Below are positions 15,858 through 26,051 of a stretch of 64,000 nucleotides of DNA, piece by piece (the stretch's first letter is position 1; each line of letters starts with the position of its first letter). Source of the DNA: JAAELZ01 sp965237995. Lineage in GTDB: Bacteria; Pseudomonadota; Gammaproteobacteria; Arenicellales; Poriferihabitantaceae. Under the pieces are notes generated by a model that was not told where the DNA came from, made no database searches, and was given only the letters and a program-made list of their open reading frames with translations. Where the stretch lies: positions 186,001-250,000 of the forward strand of contig CBDEGO010000004.1 in the NCBI GenBank assembly GCA_965237995.1, in the 5' to 3' direction. The translations under genes and the position numbers were made by a program.

Positions 15858-16451
15858 ATGCTCAGTTTTATCTCCGCCATTATTCTATTGCTAGTCAGCC
15901 CCGGCCCCGGCGTGTTATCCGTCGCCGGCGTAGGGGCTGCATTTGGCTTTCGTTCTGGCTTGCGCTATTTTATTGGCTTGTTTTTCGGCACCAATATAGT
16001 GGCGATTGCGGTAATCACTGGCTTGGCAGCGCTGGCTTTATCTATTCCTTGGGTTAAAATCATATTGCTGTGCACGTCAACGTTGTACTTGCTGTTTTTA
16101 GCCTACCAAATTGCGACTGCAGGCAGACAAATTAGCTTTATCTACCGTCAATCTGTTCCCGGAATCACAGCAGGTGTTCTTGTACAAATTGTCAACCCGA
16201 AAGCCTACGTGTTTAATACCCTGCTATTCACTGGCTTTACTTTTTCACACTATACAAGCGCACAAGAAATCATTGCAAAGTTTATTATTATCAATGCAAT
16301 CTGGATTCCAATTCACCTAATATGGTTATACCTAGGCAGCCGCATCCATACCCTAGAGTTAACTGCCTCCGTGCATGAGAGAATCAATCAGTGCATGGCG
16401 TTAGCGTTAGTTGCTGTTGTGGTTTTATCGTTTTACTCACTTAACCGCTGA
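15858..16451 (+). CDS. LysE/RhtB family exporter
   Basis: This 197-residue inner-membrane protein has about five or six hydrophobic helices. It carries the family signature SPGPGVLSVAGVGAAFGFRS near the N-terminus (residues about 12-33) and an NPKAYVFNTLLF segment near residue 115. LysE/RhtB proteins export amino acids such as lysine, threonine or homoserine, or related small molecules, using the proton gradient. The substrate cannot be predicted. It lies alone, followed after about 190 bases by an SDR gene. Confidence 0.85.
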   Translation: MLSFISAIILLLVSPGPGVLSVAGVGAAFGFRSGLRYFIGLFFGTNIVAIAVITGLAALALSIPWVKIILLCTSTLYLLFLAYQIATAGRQISFIYRQSVPGITAGVLVQIVNPKAYVFNTLLFTGFTFSHYTSAQEIIAKFIIINAIWIPIHLIWLYLGSRIHTLELTASVHERINQCMALALVAVVVLSFYSLNR

Positions 16452-16642
16452 GTCACTTCCACAAGGAACGCAGCGAGGCTAACTACTACAGCACAGGGCA
16501 CTTTATTATGCATTGTTAACCACTGGCATAGAAAAAGCGACCGATTGAAACGGCAAGTTTGGCATAATGGAGACACACCTAAACCTTACCCATATTCAGA
16601 ATAAATCATAAAACAAAATAGACGCTATCGGAACAACTAAGC

Positions 16643-17446
16643 ATGAATAGACTGCAAGACAAAGTGGTATTGATAACTGGCGCCGCTAGAGGAATAGGCG
16701 CACAAACCGCTCGTACCATGGCAAATGAAGGCGCCACCGTTTTTTTAGCGGACATCTTAGATGAACAAGCCGTGCGTACCGCCGCCGAGATAAGCAGCAA
16801 CGGCGGAAAAGCGTTTCCCTTACATCTAGATGTTACTAGCGAAAGTAGCTGGCAAAAGGCGGTAGCATCACTATTGAACTTAGCGGAAAAGCTAGATGTG
16901 CTGGTTAATAACGCGGGCATGATACTTGCAAAAGATTTTGAGCAAGTCAGCTTGCAAGAGTGGCATAAAATGGTAGATGTCAATATGACCAGCATTTTCT
17001 TAGGCACCAAACTTTGTGCTTCGGCGCTCAGAAAAGCAGGCAAGCAATCCGCTGTTGGGAGTTCAATCATTAATCTGTCGTCAATCGCCGGCCTAATCGC
17101 TGCACCTAACGACCCACTATATTCGATGACTAAAGGCGGAGTCACTGTCTTCACCAAGTCAACCGCCATTACTTTTGCTAATAAAGGCGACCGCATTCGT
17201 GTTAACTCTATTCACCCCGGAGTGATCGAAACGCAAATGGGCGCACAAGTGATCGATGCGCAAGCTAAAAGGATGGGAATTAACGACGCGAATAAGGCTC
17301 AAGCCTTAACCGTGCAACGCCACCCTTTAGGCCGTATTGGCCAAACCCGTGATATCGCCAATGCGGCGGTCTATCTTGCCTCGGATGAATCGGGGTTTAT
17401 GACCGGTTCAAGTATGATTATCGACGGCGGCTTAACCGCGCAATAA
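16643..17446 (+). CDS. SDR family alcohol dehydrogenase
   Basis: This 267-residue classical short-chain dehydrogenase has the NAD(P)-binding TGAARGIGAQTA (about residues 13-24), an acidic Asp after the second strand (LADILDE, suggesting NAD preference), NNAG (about 91-94), a catalytic Ser in INLSSIAG, and YSMTK (Tyr-x-x-x-Lys, about residues 159-163). IHPGVIETQM and a C-terminal IIDGGLTAQ complete the family pattern. The adjoining Baeyer-Villiger monooxygenase, 11 bp downstream, suggests that it oxidises a secondary or cyclic alcohol to the ketone used by that enzyme. Cyclopentanol and cyclohexanol dehydrogenases have this arrangement. The actual substrate is unproved. Confidence 0.85.
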   Translation: MNRLQDKVVLITGAARGIGAQTARTMANEGATVFLADILDEQAVRTAAEISSNGGKAFPLHLDVTSESSWQKAVASLLNLAEKLDVLVNNAGMILAKDFEQVSLQEWHKMVDVNMTSIFLGTKLCASALRKAGKQSAVGSSIINLSSIAGLIAAPNDPLYSMTKGGVTVFTKSTAITFANKGDRIRVNSIHPGVIETQMGAQVIDAQAKRMGINDANKAQALTVQRHPLGRIGQTRDIANAAVYLASDESGFMTGSSMIIDGGLTAQ

Positions 17447-17457
17447 ATCTCACTCTT

Positions 17458-19047
17458 TTGAACACGCCTCAGTACGACACGCTTGTTGTTGGCGCCGGTT
17501 TTGCTGGCCTGTATATGCTGCACAAGCTGCGTCAACTAGGTCACCGCGCGATAGTATTAGAAGCGGGCAGTGGCGTTGGTGGCACGTGGTTTTGGAATCG
17601 CTATCCCGGCGCACGGTGTGACGTAGCCAGCATGGAATACTCATATCAATTCGATGATCAATTGCAACAACAATGGAATTGGTCTGAGCGCTATTCTCCA
17701 CAACCAGAAATTTTGAAGTACGCCAATCATGTTGCGGACCGTTTTGACTTACGCAAAGATATTCAATTCAACACAAGAGTTGTTGCGGCGGACTATGACG
17801 AAAACAAGCATAGTTGGAAAGTCACAACAGATGACGGCGCAGCGCGCGTTGCCACCTACCTTATAGCCGCAACTGGCTGTTTATCAAATCCAAACCAACC
17901 GAAGTTTGAAGGCTTAGACCGCTTTAAAGGCCGCGTTTACCATACCGGCAAGTGGCCTACTGAATCTGTCAACTTCAGTGACAAAAAAGTCGCGGTCATC
18001 GGCACAGGTTCTTCGGCCATTCAAGCTATTCCAGTGATAGCTAAGCAGGCTAAGCAACTAACGGTTTTTCAGCGCACCGCTAACTACGCAGTACCTGCCT
18101 ATAACAGGCCAATGGAGCAGACGGAGCGCGAGCAGATAAAAGCGAATTACCCGCAGTTACGTGCACTCGCAGCGCAACATCGAAATGGTCAAGCGCCTGT
18201 GCCAAACCTACAGTCGGCTCTAGAGGTGAGTGCTTTAGAACGCAACCGCATCTACGAGCAACGCTGGCGGCAAGGCGGCTTGGCGTTTATGGGTTCGTTT
18301 GGTGATCTCATCTTTAACGAAGAATCAAATAAAACGGCGGCGGATTTTGTACGTAGCAAAATCGCCCAAATAGTAAACGACCCCGAAACCGCACGCATTC
18401 TTTCACCCACCACTAAAATAGGGTGTAAGCGGTTGTGTGTAGACACTGGTTACTACCACGCCTTCAACAAGGACCACGTCTCAATTGTGGATATCAACGC
18501 GCAGCCGATTGAAGCGATCACCCAAAGTGGCATAGCCTACGCAGGGAAGCAAAGCCAATTTGACGCCATCATTTTAGCCACAGGGTACGATGCGATGACA
18601 GGCTCGCTATTAAAAATGAATATCCGCGGGCGCGACCATACATCACTGAGTGAAGCGTGGCGTGAAGGCCCTAAAACTTATATGGGCTTAGCCTGCAATG
18701 GCTTTCCCAATTTGTTCACCATTACCGGCCCTGGTAGCCCTTCTGTTCTTACCAACATGCTGCCTTCCATTGAGCAACACGTAAACTTTGTTAGCGATAT
18801 CTTGGCGTACGCCAATAAAAACGAAACCACGGTGATAGAGGCCGAACTAAATGCGCAACTTGATTGGGCAGCACATGTTAACAGCATTGCCGAAAATACT
18901 ATTTATCCTGGCTGTAACTCATGGTATCTAGGCGCCAACGTACCGGGTAAACCACGGGTATTTATGCCATATATCGGCTTTGCTGATTATGTTAAAAAAT
19001 GCCAAGAGGTCGCGGCGGATCACTTTCAGGGATTTACTTTTAAATAG
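17458..19047 (+). CDS. Baeyer-Villiger flavin monooxygenase
   Basis: The 529-residue product has two Rossmann motifs, GAGFAG (about residues 12-17) and GTGSSA (about 180-186). Between them is the Baeyer-Villiger fingerprint FKGRVYHTGKWP (about residues 157-168). GGTWFWNRYPGARCD is the typical FAD segment of cyclohexanone-monooxygenase-like enzymes. The reaction inserts one oxygen of O2 next to a ketone, using NADPH and FAD, to give an ester or lactone. The only start in position is TTG at 17458, right after the SDR stop. An SDR plus BVMO pair suggests alcohol to ketone to lactone, but no lactonase follows. A LysR gene is convergent at the 3' end. Confidence 0.9.
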   Translation: MNTPQYDTLVVGAGFAGLYMLHKLRQLGHRAIVLEAGSGVGGTWFWNRYPGARCDVASMEYSYQFDDQLQQQWNWSERYSPQPEILKYANHVADRFDLRKDIQFNTRVVAADYDENKHSWKVTTDDGAARVATYLIAATGCLSNPNQPKFEGLDRFKGRVYHTGKWPTESVNFSDKKVAVIGTGSSAIQAIPVIAKQAKQLTVFQRTANYAVPAYNRPMEQTEREQIKANYPQLRALAAQHRNGQAPVPNLQSALEVSALERNRIYEQRWRQGGLAFMGSFGDLIFNEESNKTAADFVRSKIAQIVNDPETARILSPTTKIGCKRLCVDTGYYHAFNKDHVSIVDINAQPIEAITQSGIAYAGKQSQFDAIILATGYDAMTGSLLKMNIRGRDHTSLSEAWREGPKTYMGLACNGFPNLFTITGPGSPSVLTNMLPSIEQHVNFVSDILAYANKNETTVIEAELNAQLDWAAHVNSIAENTIYPGCNSWYLGANVPGKPRVFMPYIGFADYVKKCQEVAADHFQGFTFK

Positions 19048-19079
19048 CGACTAATGTCCTAAGACTACACAGAATAAAG

Positions 19080-20003
19080 TTATGGCCGTCTAACTAATGG
19101 CAAAATCTGTACGGTTCTTCGCGTGGCCGACATCTTAGTTTTTAGGTGCTTGATAAACGATTGCCCAAGCATTGAGAGCGGTTGGTCAGCGGCCCAAATT
19201 ATTGCTAAATCTAGATAAATCGGTGTTTTAAACGGCTTGATAATCACATCGCCTGTATCCCTTGTAGATAGCGTAAACGGATCTACCAAAGCCACGCCCA
19301 TACCTTCTCGAACCATGGTTAAGGCAGCATAAAAAGTACGGGTTTGATATTGGTCGTTCCATACACAGTTGCTGGCCGAGAACACTTCTTGTAATCGGTG
19401 ATATGTCATGTGATAAGAACCTAAGGAGATCAGCGGCTCGCCATCTAAATCATCAGCGGCTATTTCTTTTTTGTCAGCGAGATGGTGCCCTAATGGCAAC
19501 GCGCAATAACAGGGGTAGGAGAACGTCTCTCCATCTAAGTTTTCATGTTGTAACGGCCCTTCAGCAACACCCACCTCAATATAATGGTCAGCGACCATTT
19601 CTTGAATGGTAACGGATGAACGTGTTTGAAAGGTCACTTCCACTTCTGGTTTATCTTGCAAAAACTTGCTTAACAACACAGGCAAGTAGTCAAGGGACAG
19701 TTCTGGTAAGCCGCCAACAATCAGCTTTCCGCTGGTTTCATTTTTAAGCGCGGCTGCGCGCCGGTCGATATTCTCAAACCCTTCGATAATGCCTTCAACG
19801 GTATTAAATAAGCGCACCCCTTCCGGAGTCGGTTTTAGCCGTCCACTAATACGCTGAAATAACTTGTATCCAATGTGGTGCTCTAAGCTTGCGATTAAAT
19901 TGCTTACGCCCGGTTGGGATATTCCTAACTTACCGGCTGCGTTAGTTACGGTGCCAGTTTCAATAATCGCGTGCAGCGCTTGTATTTGTCGGAATTGAAT
20001 CAT
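19080..20003 (-). CDS. LysR-family transcriptional regulator
   Basis: This 307-residue regulator has an N-terminal HTH (MIQFRQIQALHAIIETGTVT, then NAAGKLGISQPGVSNLIASL) and a substrate-binding domain starting near residue 90 (SGKLIVGGLPELSL). It is the GcvA/OccR-like type that opens with IQFRQIQAL. The gene is divergent from the creatinase gene with about 170 bp between them, containing a 17-bp palindrome 10 bases from this start. The natural inference is that it controls the creatinase-sarcosine oxidase operon and itself in response to a substrate. Control of the convergent monooxygenase gene is less likely. Confidence 0.9.
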   Translation of the reverse strand: MIQFRQIQALHAIIETGTVTNAAGKLGISQPGVSNLIASLEHHIGYKLFQRISGRLKPTPEGVRLFNTVEGIIEGFENIDRRAAALKNETSGKLIVGGLPELSLDYLPVLLSKFLQDKPEVEVTFQTRSSVTIQEMVADHYIEVGVAEGPLQHENLDGETFSYPCYCALPLGHHLADKKEIAADDLDGEPLISLGSYHMTYHRLQEVFSASNCVWNDQYQTRTFYAALTMVREGMGVALVDPFTLSTRDTGDVIIKPFKTPIYLDLAIIWAADQPLSMLGQSFIKHLKTKMSATRRTVQILPLVRRP

Positions 20004-20013
20004 GTCATTTATA

Positions 20014-20030
20014 TATCATAATTAATGATA
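20014..20030. promoter_or_regulatory. Candidate LysR operator in the divergent region
   Basis: A perfect palindrome TATCAT-AATTA-ATGATA fits the T-N11-A form of LysR binding boxes. It sits 10 bases upstream of the LysR start and about 145 bases from the creatinase start. Its placement favours autorepression or divergent control. Confidence 0.5.
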
Positions 20031-20174
20031 CAGATTGCAATATATTGTATTGGTTTAAATGGATTTGAGTTTTTATAATCAGCCAAAACTAGCTAGAGCT
20101 TGATCAAAACCCTCGCCTTGGAGAACGCTTAGCGAGAGCAACATAAATACCAAACCAACCAAGAGAATACCGTT

Positions 20175-21383
20175 ATGGAAATGAACAGCCTCATTGAGTT
20201 TCCTATTTTCGAACGCGCCCAACCTACCTTCAGTACTGCTGAAATGAATCGCCGTCTATCTGGGCTACGTGTAGCAATGACGACTTTAGATATCGATTGT
20301 GTATTGATGACGTCCATACACAATGTTAATTACTATTCAGATTTTTTCTATTGCGCCTTTGGCCGACCCTACGGACTGGTTGTCGATCACAATACCCAAA
20401 CTACATTAACAGCCAATATTGATGGCGGTGCACCGGCGCGTCGTAGTTTTGGTAATAACCAGGTCTACACCGACTGGCAACGTGATAATTATTACCAAGG
20501 TGTTCGAAAATATATTAAAGATGGCGATACCGTTGGTATTGAATGGGACCATATCAACTTACAGATGATCGATAAGCTAAAGTCCGCATTACCAAACAGT
20601 AAATTTGTTGATATTTCAGAAGCCGCGATGCGCCTGCGTATGATTAAGTCAGCCGAAGAAATTACGCATATCACCAAAATGACTGCCATCGCCGATATCG
20701 GCGGCGAAGCCTGCGCAGAAGCTATTGGGGTTGGCGTTGCAGAGCAGGAAGTTGCGATTCACTCAACCGATGCGATGGTTCGTGAAATTGCTAGGGTATT
20801 TCCAAATTCTGAAATTCGCGATACGTGGACGTGGTTTCAATCAGGCATCAATACTGATGGCGCGCATAACCCAGTTACCACGCGTAAGATTGAAGTAGGT
20901 GACATACTTAGTTTGAACTGCTTTCCCATGGTTGCAGGGTATTACGTTGCGCTTGAACGCACCTTGTTCGCCGAGCATTGTTCTGACGCCCATCTACGCA
21001 ACTGGGAGGTGAACTGTTTAGTACATGACGAAGGCAAGAAGCTCATTAAGCCTGGTGCAAAATGCAGTGATATCGCTAAGGAGCTAAACAAGATCTATAT
21101 GGAACACGAATTACTGCAAGCACGCACTTTCGGTTATGGTCATTCATTTGGTGTGCTGTGTCATTATTACGGCCGTGAAGCGGGGCTTGAACTACGCGAA
21201 GACATTGACACCGTACTAGAACCTGGCATGGTGATCTCGATGGAGCCAATGATTATGATCGAAGAAGGTAACCCCGGTTCGGGTGGATATCGTGAGCATG
21301 ATATATTAGTGTTGACTGAAGACGGCGCTGAGAACATCACACACTTCCCTTATGGACCAGAGCACAACATCATCGGCGCATAA
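20175..21383 (+). CDS. Creatinase (creatine amidinohydrolase)
   Basis: This 402-residue M24-fold enzyme is the usual length for creatinase (about 403). It follows the Pseudomonas enzyme closely through NVNYYSDFFYCAFGRPYGLV, YTDWQRDNYY, TWTWFQSGINTDGAHNPVTT, GDILSLNCFPMVAGYYVALE, TFGYGHSFG, HYYGREAGLELREDIDTVLE and FPYGPEHNIIG. It uses the pita-bread fold without metals; the catalytic His lies in the GHSFG region. Creatine is hydrolysed to sarcosine and urea in the cytoplasm. Sarcosine oxidase genes begin 53 bp downstream, so this is the first step of a creatine-to-glycine route. Urea use is not visible here. Confidence 0.95.
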   Translation: MEMNSLIEFPIFERAQPTFSTAEMNRRLSGLRVAMTTLDIDCVLMTSIHNVNYYSDFFYCAFGRPYGLVVDHNTQTTLTANIDGGAPARRSFGNNQVYTDWQRDNYYQGVRKYIKDGDTVGIEWDHINLQMIDKLKSALPNSKFVDISEAAMRLRMIKSAEEITHITKMTAIADIGGEACAEAIGVGVAEQEVAIHSTDAMVREIARVFPNSEIRDTWTWFQSGINTDGAHNPVTTRKIEVGDILSLNCFPMVAGYYVALERTLFAEHCSDAHLRNWEVNCLVHDEGKKLIKPGAKCSDIAKELNKIYMEHELLQARTFGYGHSFGVLCHYYGREAGLELREDIDTVLEPGMVISMEPMIMIEEGNPGSGGYREHDILVLTEDGAENITHFPYGPEHNIIGA

Positions 21384-21436
21384 AATCGCGCCCTTCAAAT
21401 TCATTAATCCGATTCATAACACCTTGGTTTGAACAG

Positions 21437-22681
21437 ATGAACAAGTATTCGATTTTTAACCTCGCCAAGAAAGCGAGGAATTATCATCAAGACTGGCAGG
21501 CCAATTGGCGCAGTCCAGAGCCTAAATCGCACTACGATGTCGTTATCGTGGGCGGCGGCGGACACGGCTTAGCCACCGCCTACTATTTAGCTAAACAATG
21601 CGGCATCACTAATGTAGCCGTCATTGAAAAAGGCTGGATCGGCGGCGGTAATACTGGCCGAAATACGACGATCATTCGTTCAAACTACTTATGGGATGAA
21701 TCGGCTGCATTGTATGACCACGCCGTTGACCTATGGGGTACGCTTAGCCAAGAGCTAAACTACAACGTGATGTATTCACCGCGCGGCGTGCTGCACGTGG
21801 CGCACAGCGTGCATGACATGCAGGAAATTGGTCGGCGCGGCAATGCCATTCACCTCAATGGCATTAACTCAAAATTCATGACACCAGAAGAGATTGTGAA
21901 AATGGTGCCTTATATGAACTTGGATTGCCGTTACCCAGTGATGGGCGGCTTATTCCAGCAACTAGGTGGCACCGCTCGACATGATGCCGTGGCATGGGGT
22001 TATGCTCGTGCGGCTGACGCTTTAGGCGTAGATATTATCCAAAACTGTGAAGTAACTGGGTTTGATATCACCAATGGCGTGGTCAAGGGGGTTGAAACCA
22101 GCAAAGGTAGCATCACCACTGACAAAGTGGGTGTAGTCGTCGCTGGACATTGCAGCGTGTTAGCTGATATGGCAGGTTTTAGATTGCCGATTGAGTCGTT
22201 TCCATTACAAGCCTTGGTATCTGAGCCGGTTAAGCCTTGTGTTGACCAAGTCATTATGTCAAACGGCGTACACGCTTATATTAGCCAATCTGACAAAGGC
22301 GAATTGGTTATCGGCGCAAGTTCTGACTTATATACCTCTTATTCGCAGCGCGGCGGTTTCGGTGTCATCGAAGACACATTGCAAGCCATCATTGAACTCT
22401 ACCCTGCTCTGTCGCGCATGAAGATGCTGCGCCAGTGGGGCGGCATTGTTGACGTAACCGTTGACCGCTCTCCCATCGTTTCTAAAACTCCGGTTGAAAA
22501 TATGTTCTTCAACTGCGGTTGGGGCACGGGCGGTTTTAAGGCAACTCCGGGCTCGGGCCATGTTTTTGCTCATTCCATTGCTCAAGGCGAAATGCATCCT
22601 TTCGCGGCCCCCTTCTCGATTGATCGCTTCAACACAGGTGCCTTGGTGGACGAAGGCGCAGCTTCTGCCGTCGCACATTAG
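21437..22681 (+). CDS. soxB: Sarcosine oxidase beta subunit
   Basis: This 414-residue flavoprotein subunit carries a FAD-binding Rossmann motif DVVIVGGGGHGLATAYYLAK (about residues 35-54). It also has IEKGWIGGGNTGRNTTIIRS, GGTARHDAVAWGYARA (a His region used in related enzymes for covalent flavin attachment), and a C-terminal WGTGGFKATPGSGH. Heterotetrameric sarcosine oxidase oxidises sarcosine to glycine, transferring the methyl carbon to tetrahydrofolate and forming hydrogen peroxide. It is the second gene of the operon creatinase-soxB-soxD-soxA-soxG. This subunit is intact, unlike soxA and soxG downstream. Confidence 0.95.
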   Translation: MNKYSIFNLAKKARNYHQDWQANWRSPEPKSHYDVVIVGGGGHGLATAYYLAKQCGITNVAVIEKGWIGGGNTGRNTTIIRSNYLWDESAALYDHAVDLWGTLSQELNYNVMYSPRGVLHVAHSVHDMQEIGRRGNAIHLNGINSKFMTPEEIVKMVPYMNLDCRYPVMGGLFQQLGGTARHDAVAWGYARAADALGVDIIQNCEVTGFDITNGVVKGVETSKGSITTDKVGVVVAGHCSVLADMAGFRLPIESFPLQALVSEPVKPCVDQVIMSNGVHAYISQSDKGELVIGASSDLYTSYSQRGGFGVIEDTLQAIIELYPALSRMKMLRQWGGIVDVTVDRSPIVSKTPVENMFFNCGWGTGGFKATPGSGHVFAHSIAQGEMHPFAAPFSIDRFNTGALVDEGAASAVAH

Positions 22682-22692
22682 GAGGACTTATT

Positions 22693-22986
22693 ATGATGAT
22701 CATTGAATGCCCTTGGTGCGGACAACGCGACCAATCTGAATTTACCGCTCATGGCGAGGCGCATATCGCGCGGCCCACTGGCACAAAAAACCTAAGCGAG
22801 CAAGAATGGGGAGATTACGTGTTTTTTAGAAGTAACCCCAAAGGCCTGCACTATGAACGCTGGGTTCACACCAGTGGTTGTCGTCAATGGTTTAATGTCG
22901 CCCGCAATACCGCGACTGACGAAGTATATGCCAGTTACAAGCCTGGAGAGAAAAAGCCAAATATTAAAGTGGGGAAACCAGCATGA
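22693..22986 (+). CDS. soxD: Sarcosine oxidase delta subunit
   Basis: This 97-residue subunit begins MMIIECPWCGQRDQSEF and has DYVFFRSNPKGLHYERWVHT and GCRQWFNVARNT. The CPWCG cysteines with a later His and Cys form the structural zinc site of SoxD. A strong AGGAGG lies nine bases before the start. Its stop overlaps the soxA start as ATGA, so it is coupled to the alpha subunit. Confidence 0.95.
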   Translation: MMIIECPWCGQRDQSEFTAHGEAHIARPTGTKNLSEQEWGDYVFFRSNPKGLHYERWVHTSGCRQWFNVARNTATDEVYASYKPGEKKPNIKVGKPA

Positions 22987-25900
22987 GCCAGTATTATCGC
23001 TTAGGTAGCGGCGGCAACATTGATCGCTCAAAGCCCATTAACTTTACCTACGATGGCCGCGTATACCAAGGCTTTCAAGGTGACACCTTGGCTTCTGCAT
23101 TACTTGCCAATGGCGTAATGGTGAATGGCCGTAGTTTTAAATATCATCGTCCTCGCGGAATTTTTAGTGCCGGCTCTGAAGAACCCAATGCATTGGTTCA
23201 GCTTGAGGAAGGCGCGCAAACCGTGCCTAATTGCCGCGCCACGCAAGTAGAATTATATGACGGATTAACAGCCAGCAGCCAAAACTGCTGGCCCAGTGTT
23301 AACTACGATCTCGGCGCCGTTAATAACAAACTGTCTCGCATGCTGCCCGCAGGTTTTTACTACAAAACCTTTATGTGGCCTGCCGCGATGTGGACCAAAT
23401 ACGAACATGTCATCCGTCGATCGGCTGGTCTAGGCAAAGCCCCCGCCGCGCAATCATGGGATCCAGATCATTACGACCATCAGCATGCGCATTGCGATAT
23501 CTTGATCGTGGGCGGCGGCCCCGCTGGCATCAGCGCTGCAATGACAGCTGCAAAAGGTGATCAGCGTGTCATATTAGTTGAGGACGCCGCAGCACTAGGC
23601 GGCACATTGCACAACGAGGCACACACCATAAACGACCAAAGCGGCGCACAATGGGCTGCTGACTGCGAAGCCCAATTGGCCGATAAGCCCAATGTTACGT
23701 TATTAAGGCGTACCACATTAACGGGGTACTTCGACCATAATTACCTCATCGCCTCTGAACGCAAAACTGATCATCTCACTCTTGAAGCTCAAGACAAGTT
23801 GTCAGATGCGCCGCGCGAACGCTTATGGAAGATTCGCGCCAAGCAAGTCATCTTAGCAACCGGCTCTATCGAGCGGCCACTCGTGTTTGGTGACAATGAC
23901 CGACCTGGTGTGATGCTAGCTAATGCCATTGGCACGTACGCCCATAAATTCGCGGTCATACCGGGTGAGCACGTTGTATTTGTCACTAACAATGACACGG
24001 TTTACTCGACTGCATTGGCAGTTAAGGCCCTAGGCAAAACGGTAACGGTTGTTGATATTCGTAATGACATCAATGACGACATCGCGCGTAACGTACGCCA
24101 AGCGGGCATCACTTGTTTTTACGGCCACGGTATAACAGGCGTAAAGTACGGCGGCAAACTTGTCCATATTGACGCTAAGCTTAGGGGTGTTGAAATCGCC
24201 CCGATTAGCGAAGATGGTAACAGCTTAACAGGCAGCCTTCAAACAATTGCATGTGACTTAGTGGGTGTTGCCGGCGGTTGGACACCCACGGTTCATCTGT
24301 TTAGCCAAGCGAAAGGTAAGCTACGCTACGATGATCTTAAACATTGCTTTGTACCCGACCAAACTGCCCCTATCAACCCGCATGTTAATGTTGGCGCTTG
24401 CAATGGTGATTTTGCACTCAATGATTGCTTAGCTAATGGCGCAGCCGCTGGTTTGAACGCCTTACGTGCATTAGGTATAAAAGGCCTGCGTAAGGACGCT
24501 GCACCTTCTTGTAGTGAGCACGCCTTACCCGATTCAATGCGACCATTGTGGATTTTGCCAACTGACCACCCTATTGGCAAAGGCAAGAAAAAACACTTCC
24601 ATGAACTACACAACGACGCAACAGTGGCTGATTTACATCTGGCTACCCGTGAAGGTTTCATTTCCGTAGAACACACTAAAACGTTACACCACCACGGGCA
24701 TGGGAACCGATCAAGGGAAAACTTCAAACGTGAATGCGCTGAATGTTATGTCTGGAATTCAGCAACGTCCAATTCCTCAAATCGGCACGACAACGTTCCG
24801 CCCGCCTTATACGCCGCTAACATTTGGTGCCATCGTCGGGCAAAATATTCGTGAAACCTTTTTGCAAGAACGCACCACGGCTATGCAGCCATGGCATTTG
24901 GCGAATGGCGCCGTTTTTGAAGATGTAGGTGATTGGAAACGACCCTGGTACTTTCCTAAAGAAGGTGAAGATATGCACGCCGCGGTTCAGCGCGAATGCA
25001 AAGCCGTACGTGAAAGCGTCGGCATACTCGATGCAAGCACCTTAGGCAAAATTGATATCCAAGGTAAAGACGCGGCGAAGTTCTTAAACTTCTTATATAC
25101 CAACGCTTGGACTAAGCTCGGCATTAACAAATGTCGATACGGCATCATGCTAAACGAGCACGGTATGGTGATCGATGACGGCGTGACTACACGCCTAGGC
25201 GAAAACCACTTTCATATGACCACCACCACAGGCGGCGCCGCTCGCGTGATGAACATGCTGGAAGAGTGGCTACAAACTGAATGGCCAGAAATGGAAGTGT
25301 ATTGCACCAGCGTTACCGAGCAATGGTCAGTGATGGGTGTGAATGGCCCTAAGTCACGTGAGCTACTCGAAATACTTACCGATGAAGACCTCAGCAACGA
25401 GAACTTCCCATTTATGTCCATGAAGGAAGTTAACTTTGACGGCATCCCTGCAAAGGTATACCGCATCAGTTTTACTGGCGAACTGGCTTTTGAGGTAAAT
25501 GTACCTGCTCGCTATGGGCTTGCCATGTGGGAGAGCCTAATCGACAAAGGCCAGTCACTAAATGTAGTGCCCTACGGCACTGAATCTATGCACGTATTAC
25601 GTGCTGAAAAAAGGATTCATCATCGTTGGGCAAGACACCGATGGTACGATGACACCAATGGATTTAGACATGGATTGGATCGTATCGAAAAAGAAAGGTG
25701 ACTTCATGGGCCGTCGCTCCTTTGAAAGAACGGACACCGCGCGCGAAGGTCGTAAGCAATTGGTTGGCTTGCTAACTGAAGACCCTGAATTTGTGCTCCC
25801 CGAAGGTGCGCATGCAGTGGCAGAATTTAAGCCTAAGCCTCCCATGGATATGTTAGGGCACGTTACCTCAAGCTATTACAGTCCCAATTTAGGGCGCTCA

Positions 25901-26041
25901 ATTGCCATGGCTTGCATTAAAGACGGCAAAGCACTTAAGGGCCAAACTCTAGACTTTGCTATGCTTGATGGCAGTTGCCAAAAAGCCGAAGTTGTTGATT
26001 TTGTGTTTTATGATAAAGAAGGAAAACTCGCACGCAGCTAG
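22983..26041 (+). pseudogene. soxA: Sarcosine oxidase alpha subunit, two +1 frameshifts
   Basis: Joined across three frames, this encodes about 1018 residues, the normal SoxA size. The N-terminal half has a 2Fe-2S-like fold region (TFQGDTLASALLANG type) and a NAD/FAD site GGGPAGISAAMTAAKG (about residue 172). The C-terminal 400 residues are a GcvT-like folate-binding domain (GAVFEDVGDWKRPWYFP, DASTLGKIDIQG, HFHMTTTTGGAARV). Frame breaks occur at AAAA 24678-24681, where one A too many follows HTK, and at AAAAAA 25607-25612, one A too many before GFIIVGQDTDG. Reading resumes perfectly after each, so sequencing error is as likely as a real lesion. As written, the protein would be truncated. Confidence 0.9.
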
Positions 26042-26051
26042 TATTAAAATT

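Noticed and set aside
15755..16057. Gene of 100 codons before the LysE-like exporter
   Set aside because: Overlaps the LysE frame for most of its length, contains an Arg-rich stretch unlike a real protein, and has no plausible ribosome-binding site.
16606..17196. Minus-strand 196-codon frame opposite the SDR gene
   Set aside because: A shadow of the SDR reading frame. The sequence is low-complexity Ser/Leu/Ala-rich without motifs, and the SDR has all its catalytic residues.
24700..26041. Separate aminomethyltransferase (GcvT/DmdA-like) genes in two frames
   Set aside because: They join the soxA frame exactly across A-run indels and match the SoxA C-terminal domain, so they are one broken alpha-subunit gene, not stand-alone GcvT or DMSP demethylase genes.
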